A model generated the notes under the pieces. It was not told the origin of the DNA, made no database searches, and saw only the letters and a program-made list of their open reading frames with translations. From Silene conica (Eukaryota > Streptophyta > Magnoliopsida > Caryophyllales > Caryophyllaceae): 64,000 nucleotides of DNA. The stretch spans positions 40,194,079-40,258,078 of the forward strand of contig CM055313.2 in assembly GCA_029255685.2 (NCBI GenBank), in the 5' to 3' direction. Each line of letters begins with the position of its first letter. The first letter of the stretch is position 1. The position numbers were made by a program, and so were the translations under genes. Below, one piece after another: positions 58,211 through 64,000 of the stretch.

Positions 58211-59993
58211 TGTGATAAAATAACTACAAAAACGGAAACGAAGGAAAATTAACGTTCATCATTTTAATACTTGTTAAACATTTTAAACAAGTTAAGTATT
58301 TACTTAACGATCTCTTACACAATTAAGTAAATAAACCCGAGACCCAAACCCATACTAATCCGGGCACGGTGTAGCCGATTCAACCCGTATAAGTATAATT
58401 TGGTGGATTAACCCTTTAATCGGTTCTACTCTTAGAACTCTCGGTCGACAATTTTCTTAAAATTATCTTTAGCCCGAACTTATTGCAACTACGGTTACGA
58501 ATACTTTCGTTGAGATCGACCAAATTTCAAGGTGTAATCGTCATTACCCCACTTACCCAACGTGACAATTTTAGTACCCCGGTTTAGCCGAGCCTACATA
58601 TTTGTGAAGAAGGGATTCATGGGTCCATACTCTTTGGTAAGGCAATGTCTCAATATTTTAAACGTAAGAGATCTTATCAATTATTATCTATCTCCTTTTA
58701 AGTGAACTAATTAGGTGAATTATCGATAATAAAATGATACGTTGAAGACCCAATACTCGATATGCATGACATGTTAATGGCGATTTGGCTATGCATGCAA
58801 CATATTAAAACAAAATAAAGCAAACGATAAATTCCTAGTATGGCCTTATCCTAGAAAAGAAATAACAAGAGTACAAATCGGAAACCAACTCCTTTGGTCC
58901 CTTGAACTTGACGCGGCACGCAAATCGAGGCAAAAACCGTCTTGATCGGAACTCCTTTCCGAATGGCACCGTCTTCAAGGTTCTCCGGAAATTACAAATA
59001 TTAAAACTTTTCTAATCTACTTTATACATTATAAAATAGAAATAAATTACAATTGGGTGATACGAGATCACAAAATTACAACCGAATCGGTAACCCCTTA
59101 CATTACGGGAAATACCGATTCAAAAACTAAGGCCATACTAGAATAATTACAAGATTCAAAATAATGCAATATAATATGACATTCATAAGGAAAAACGCAG
59201 CAATATATATATGTTATGAATATGTTCATTTTAATGCCAAAACGCCCTAATAACTTATTATGTCAAAATTAACCCGGTTTTATGAGATTTTAGCATTTTT
59301 AACTCCTTTAAAAAGCATAAATTAAAACATAAACAACTTATGTTCTAAATAATATCCTAACACATTTTAGGATTCAAAATTAGTCATAAATAATTTTGAC
59401 AATAATTAACACTTTAATTATATTAACATTGTTCATAATGCCTTAAAATGCATAACATTTACGAATTAAATCCAAACAAATATAAAAATTCGAAATTTTG
59501 GATTTTTATTTTCACTAACATTCTGAAAATATTACTTTAATATTTATAATGTAAAAATTTTGGTCATTTTATCCGAAAATTAACTCGAAATATCATATAT
59601 TAATGGCCAAAATCACCTCTTAATACGGTTTTAACAATAAAATCGTAAAACATGCTATACAAGATCATATTGTACCAAATTTTACATACATTAAGTAAAA
59701 TAAGCATGTGAGGTCGTGTGAAAATTACAAGGCTAGAAACATTTTCTTTCTAATTTAATCATTTAACTCGATTTTGTCATAAAAATGCACATTAAACGAT
59801 TAAATTTATATAATGAACAATATATTAAATCTCATAAATTATCAACATAACCTAAAACATTTTAGGACCAGATTTTAACTTACATGCAAAAATGTCGAGT
59901 GAAAAAAATGAGTCTTTAAATATATAGTTTTGTTTTTTTTTAAGTCTCATAACTCGGAAAAACTAAAAACCGATTAAGCATGCAACAACGAGT
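58211..59993 (-). mobile_element. C3 5' leader (1.8 kb)
   Basis: AT-rich and non-coding. Contains the two conserved leader blocks: 58290-58676 (matching C2 13681-14055) and 59012-59140 (matching C1 and C2). Confidence 0.8.
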
Positions 59994-60005
59994 GCTCTGA
60001 TACCA
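59994..60005 (-). other. C3 primer-binding site
   Basis: TGGTATCAGAGC on the minus strand, two bases after the 5' LTR. Confidence 0.92.
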
Positions 60006-60007
60006 AT

Positions 60008-61156
60008 TGTAAGGTTCATATACCTATTTAGTCATACTAGTTATTATTTATCATATAAATAGAAGATCTTATGCATGCTTAACAATAAAATTTCGAGATA
60101 AATGAAGAAGAACAAGCTTCCTTACATTGAAGATCTCGGCTATTTTAGGGCACAAGTGAAGTCACTTTCTTCACTTGTTCTTGAGCTTAATATGTGGATG
60201 ATCCTCCTTGAACCTTCAAAGAGATGATGGCCTCCAAAAGATGAACACCAAGACACACTAACTCTCAATGTTTGTATGTTATTGTGCTAGAATCAACATA
60301 CAAAATTACTAGATGATGCAAGGAGGGGCACGGCTAGGGTTTTAGAAAAATGAATCTTATTATTCTCTATTTCTTTCTCTCTCTCAAAGACAAACCCTAG
60401 TAATTGATAGAATGAATGTTGTGAGGAACAAAATCTCTCTTTTGTTGCCTCTTTTGGTTCGGCCGAGAGGGAGGTGAGAATGCCCAATGGGTTGGCTCTC
60501 AATCCTCTCAAATGTCTCAAGCATGCCTCATATAATTAATTGCATGTTTCCCTTATGTTCCTAACCTCTTATGTAATATTGTATGTTAGCTAGTGTGTGA
60601 CATATCACACGGTCCTCTTGACCAAACGGACCTCATACGATATTAGCTAGGATATTTAACATAAGTAATTCGTAGTTTAACTTTTAAACTCTTTATTGTA
60701 AATTATAAGTAATTAAAATAATTACATATATTTATTCACATGCAATTTTATCACTACAACAATTGTAGTTAAAATAATTCATTCAAATTTAATCATGTTT
60801 CTTAAACATATTAATTTTAGTGATGACATTTCAATCACTAAAAATAATTTATAATCCTATTATAAATTATCTCCTTATTTTATTCATATCTAGAAATGAA
60901 TCAACTCGTATCATATACAGTTGTTACATTTATTATTGAGGTAGTTGTCCTAAAGGTGTGACCTAAAGGGATCAACTGGTCACCACCGTCTTTACGACAG
61001 TAATGTCAAACTCTAGCAAGCCAATCATTACCGATTAATGTTGACCAGTTGACTTATGATAAGAATCATCCCATGAATATTCTTTTATAGAGATTTGTCA
61101 ATTTAATTAATATAATTGACGTGATCACATTATTGTCGAGGACACTTACTCCAACA
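60008..61156 (-). repeat. C3 5' LTR
   Basis: 1,149 bases, minus strand TGTTGGAG...CCTTACA. The two-part hairpin is at 60971-61053, with outer arms TCAACTGGTC/GACCAGTTGA and inner arms CGGTAATG/CATTACTG. Confidence 0.95.
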
Positions 61157-61161
61157 GTGGT

Positions 61162-62121
61162 GTTTATTGATGATATCCTCATTTACTCTAAGACCGATGT
61201 GGAGCATGCTGAGCATCTTAGATTGATTCTTGGGATTTTACGTCGTCAGAAGTTGTTCGCGAAGTTCTCTAAGTGTGAGTTTTGGCTTTCTAAGGTTGCA
61301 TTTCTTGGACATGTGATATCTAGTGAGGGAGTTATGGTTGATCCCGCGAAGATTGAGGCCGTAATTGATTGGGAGAGTCCCAAAGATGTTGGGGAGATCC
61401 GTAGTTTCCTTGGATTGGCTGGGTATTATCGTAGATTTGTTGAGGATTTCTCTAGATTGGCTCGCCCGATGACTCAGTTACTGAAGAAAGAAGCCAAATT
61501 TGTGTGGACCGACAAGTGCGAGAGTTCTTTTGAGGAGTTGAAGACCAGATTGACTTCCGCCCCCGTGTTAGCTTTGCCAGAGATTGGAGTTGACTTCGAT
61601 GTGTAATGTGATGCTTCGATGTTAGGAATGAATAGGATGAAGGCCGCTCAGGACCGGCAGAAGTCTATGCTGATGTCCGTCGTAGACCCTTAGAGTTCGA
61701 GGAGGGTGATAGTGTCTTTTTCAGGGTGTCTCCGATGAAGGGCGTCAAGAGGTTTGGCGTTAAGGGCAAGCTGAGCCATAAGTACATTGGACCATTTGTG
61801 ATCGCGAAGAAGATTGGCGCCGTAGCTTATCGTTTGGACTTGCCTCCTAGTTTGGGCAAGGTTCATAACGTCTTTCACGTTTCCCAGCTCCGCAGATATG
61901 TTAGTGATCCGAGTCATGTACTGCACAGAGAGATCGAGAACCTGGAGCCGAGTCTTGCCTTCGAGGAGCGTCCAGTGAAGATCCTTGACCGACAGGAGAG
62001 GAAGCTTAGGAGCAAGGTGGTGCCCTTGGTGAAGATTCTATGGCGTTGCGGTGATGTCGAGGAGCAGACTTGGGAGACTGAGGCATCGATGCGTATCGCG
62101 CATCCTTCCCTTTTCGATTGA
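61162..62121 (+). pseudogene. G5 pol after C3
   Basis: Continues the reverse transcriptase ([38 protein letters not shown]), reaches the start of RNase H, and then shows the C-terminal region ([28 protein letters not shown]) with a chromodomain ending in LFD. Most of RNase H and the integrase core are not present in this copy. Confidence 0.88.
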
Positions 62122-62183
62122 GGTATAGTTAGTTAGAAGTTATCTTCGTTCGAGTTTCGAGGACGAAACTTTTTGAAGTTGGG

Positions 62184-62371
62184 GTACTCATCTTCAAAGT
62201 AGTTCCCATCAATGTTTGTAACTCTTGCCAGAACTTAGAGATGAATCTGGAATCACGATCAGAAACAATGTCCTTAGGGACACCATGAAGTTTTACCACA
62301 TTCTTTACATAAGCCTTGGCCAATTCAGCTTTACTCCAAGTCTCCTTCATCGGTATGAAATGGGCCGACTT
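62184..62371 (-). repeat. 188-base duplicated G4 segment, right copy
   Basis: Partner of 47379-47566; begins exactly where the G5 purine tract ends, sharing a few bases (GTACTCA) at the joint. Confidence 0.9.
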
Positions 62372-63433
62372 AGTCTACCTGTCAACTATCACCCAAATCA
62401 TGTCGTTCCCTCTCGAAGTCCTAGGTAAGCGCACGATGAAATCCATTGATATACTTTCCCACTTCCACTCAGGTACGTCCAGTGGTTGCAACTTCCCCTG
62501 CGGCCTCTTATGCTCCCCTTTGACCCTCTGACATACCAGGCAACGAGAAACAAACTCAGCTAACTCTTGCTTCATCTTTGGCCACCAAAACGCTTTCTTC
62601 AGATCTTTGTACAACTTATCCCCTCCAGGATGAACGGAATAAGGTGTAGAATGAGCCTCGACTAGAATCTTTCTCTTCAATTCCTCATCATCAGGTACAC
62701 ACCATCTCCCATCAAATCTCAAGCTATCATCACTGGAAAACTCGAACTTAGAATATGGCTCGGTATCACTAGCTTTGTTCAATGCCTCACGCCACTTCTG
62801 AATTCTAGGATCACTCTTCTGTCTTTCCCGAATTTCGGAATATAACTCTGGCTCGATCGTCAAATCCCCCATGGTCTCACCCTTCCTTATCACCGCGATT
62901 CCCATCTGTCCCAACTCACGATACGTACTAAGCCTGGACATAGTTGTGCATAGAGCGTGAACAGACTTCCTACTCAATGCATCAGCCACAACATTAGCCT
63001 TTCCTTCCTTGTACAGAATTTCCATGTCATAATCTCCAATAAGCTCGATCCATCTCCTCTGGCGCATGTTCAGTTCCCTCTGAGTATAGATATACTTCAG
63101 GCTCTTATGATCAGAATACACTTTGCATGTAGCTCCATAAAGATAATGTCGCCACAGCTTAAGTGCAAAGACTACCGCTCCAAGTTCCAGATCATGCGTC
63201 GGATAATTCTCCTCATAAGGCTTCAACTGCCTAGAAGCATAAGCAATCACTCGTCCGTTCTGCATCAGTACACATCCCAAACCCTTCTTAGAAGCATCTG
63301 TATAGACTTCAAAATTTTCACTCCCTTCTGGCAAAGCAAGGATAGGAGCTGTAATAAGACGCTCCTTCAGATCTAAGAACGCCTTCTCACAACTCTCATC
63401 CCAGACAAATCCATTCTCTTTCCGCATCAATGA
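62184..63433 (-). pseudogene. G4 pol, middle part
   Basis: Resumes G4 on the minus strand. Integrase ([14 protein letters not shown], the HHCC finger with SRCLVC) and RNase H ([39 protein letters not shown]), with only the very end of the RT connection on the right before G6 begins. Very similar to G2. The first 188 bases repeat 47379-47566. Confidence 0.9.
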
Positions 63434-64000
63434 TGTAATACCCCGTATTTTAGCCTCGGTCAACGACAGTCAAACCATGTTTTATACAAGTATTTCGAAT
63501 AAATGTTTATAAAGTATATTACCTAAATTGTTATTTTTTTATAAATCGTATTTCTACGATTATTTCGTATTTCATAATCATTTTATCTTTGATGATTATT
63601 TCATAAAATGTCATTTCATTCGTATCATTTTAGATAATATATTTACAGTAATTAAATATATTTCCTATTTTATATTTATTTTTCATTTATACTTGTTTTA
63701 TTATTTAAATCGAATTATATTTAAATACCCCGTATTTTATGGTATGTAATAATAATAAAATGTTAATATTATTGTATCTACTTACGTTATTTATACAATT
63801 ATTTATATAAGCGATATTTTACATACGACATTTTATGTTATATTTTATATATAATATTTTATTTACGATGACTATATTAATTACGCTACATGTATCGTCT
63901 TTTAATAATCGGATAATGCGATATTATGTGATATTATGGAACGATAGTTAAAGGCATAATAATTGTAATACTACGTATTTGATCGTATATTATAGTGTTT
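63434..64000 (+). mobile_element. G6: start of a further Gypsy LTR inserted in G4
   Basis: The LTR starts TGTAATACCCCG and follows the G3 LTR for its first 200-300 bases (TCGGTCAACGACAGTCAAAC, then ACGATTATTTCGTATTTCAT), after which similarity fades into AT-rich sequence. It abuts the G4 pol at 63433. Orientation is plus if this is the LTR start. The rest is beyond the window. Confidence 0.8.

Larger units (their letters stand above)
52751..61156 (-). mobile_element. C3: Copia element inserted in G5
   Basis: A minus-strand element of 8,406 bases with the target duplication GTGGT (52746-52750 and 61157-61161) and two LTRs of 1,149 bases each. Between them lie a primer site, a 1.8-kb leader, gag with zinc knuckle, protease, integrase, RT, RNase H, a non-coding stretch and a PPT. 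All parts are in Copia order (integrase before RT). It is broken, with about two visible breaks, and its gag is short for the family. The LTRs differ by about 0.9 %, suggesting roughly 0.35-0.65 million years. Same family as C1; the clade within Copia is not certain. Confidence 0.94.
47567..62183 (+). mobile_element. G5: second copy of the G1 family, inserted in G4
   Basis: A plus-strand Tekay/Del-like element. Parts are a complete 5' LTR (47567-50482), primer site, leader, gag, protease and RT up to the C3 insertion, then RT/RNase H and chromodomain parts after C3, ending at the purine tract near 62176-62184. No 3' LTR is present; sequence of G4 follows directly. It is broken, with several visible breaks and an incomplete pol. 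Unlike the G1 5' end, its LTR, primer site and leader are all present, which shows the family's full start. Confidence 0.9.
4561..64000 (+). mobile_element. C1: Copia element hosting G1 and G4
   Basis: A plus-strand Ty1/Copia element, the outermost layer of the nest. Visible parts are the 5' LTR (4561-5715), the tRNA-Met primer site (5718-5729), a non-coding leader and a little protease-region sequence up to 6806, then, after the G1 insertion, the protease-to-integrase region at 43012-43971. There it is cut again by G4, and its remainder is outside the window. The sequence on the two sides of G1 matches neighbouring sequence in the continuous C3 copy, which confirms that both belong to one element. 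It is broken, with several visible breaks, and belongs to the same family as C3. Confidence 0.85.

Overview
The window is plant nuclear DNA, most likely from a flowering plant with a large, repeat-rich genome. It consists almost entirely of LTR retrotransposons inserted into one another; I find no host gene, rRNA or intact tRNA gene. The evidence for a plant is the chromodomain-bearing Gypsy (Tekay/Del-like) polyproteins, the Ty1/Copia elements primed by initiator tRNA-Met, and the long AT-rich LTRs. The species cannot be fixed from the sequence. Names C0-C3 (Copia), G1-G6 (Gypsy) and T1-T2 (Athila/Tat-like) are labels used only here.

Layout. At the left edge lie a partial minus-strand Copia LTR (C0, 1-816), an old Athila/Tat-like remnant (T1, about 874-4489) and a scrap of another LTR start (T2, 4490-4560). 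From 4561 to beyond the window runs Copia C1 on the plus strand, split twice. First, Gypsy G1 (6807-43006, TSD TGCAC) sits in C1. G1 holds Copia C2 (10421-36385, TSD GACAC). C2 holds two Gypsy elements: non-autonomous G3 (15158-22803, TSD ATAAT) in its interior and the young, whole-looking G2 (25279-35269, minus, TSD CCTTT) in its 3' LTR. Second, Gypsy G4 (minus, from 43972) sits in the integrase part of C1. G4 is interrupted by G5 (47567 to about 62183, same family as G1), which itself holds Copia C3 (52751-61156, minus, TSD GTGGT). The next part of G4 (62184-63433) is cut by the start of another LTR, G6 (63434 to the window end).

Dating. LTR-to-LTR differences counted by eye agree with the nesting: G1 about 1.4 % (first 0.9 kb), C2 about 0.8 %, G3 about 0.85 %, C3 about 0.9 %, G2 about 0.2 %. 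At commonly used plant rates (7e-9 to 1.3e-8 per site per year) the whole pile formed within roughly the last million years, with G2 arriving about 0.1 million years ago.

How the parts relate. G2 is the only element with one uninterrupted gag-pol reading frame. G3 has LTRs, PBS and PPT but no protein; its LTR resembles that of G4, so G4-type elements are its likely helpers. C2 keeps a clean gag frame but no recognisable pol. The most unusual content is non-coding. The G1/G5 LTR carries an array of 9, 10 or 11 hairpins whose stems change in sequence but stay paired, bracketed by two modules with a GNRA-type tetraloop hairpin. The Copia LTRs share a long two-part hairpin with compensatory changes. 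Both look like structured RNA (or DNA) elements kept by selection or by their copying mechanism.
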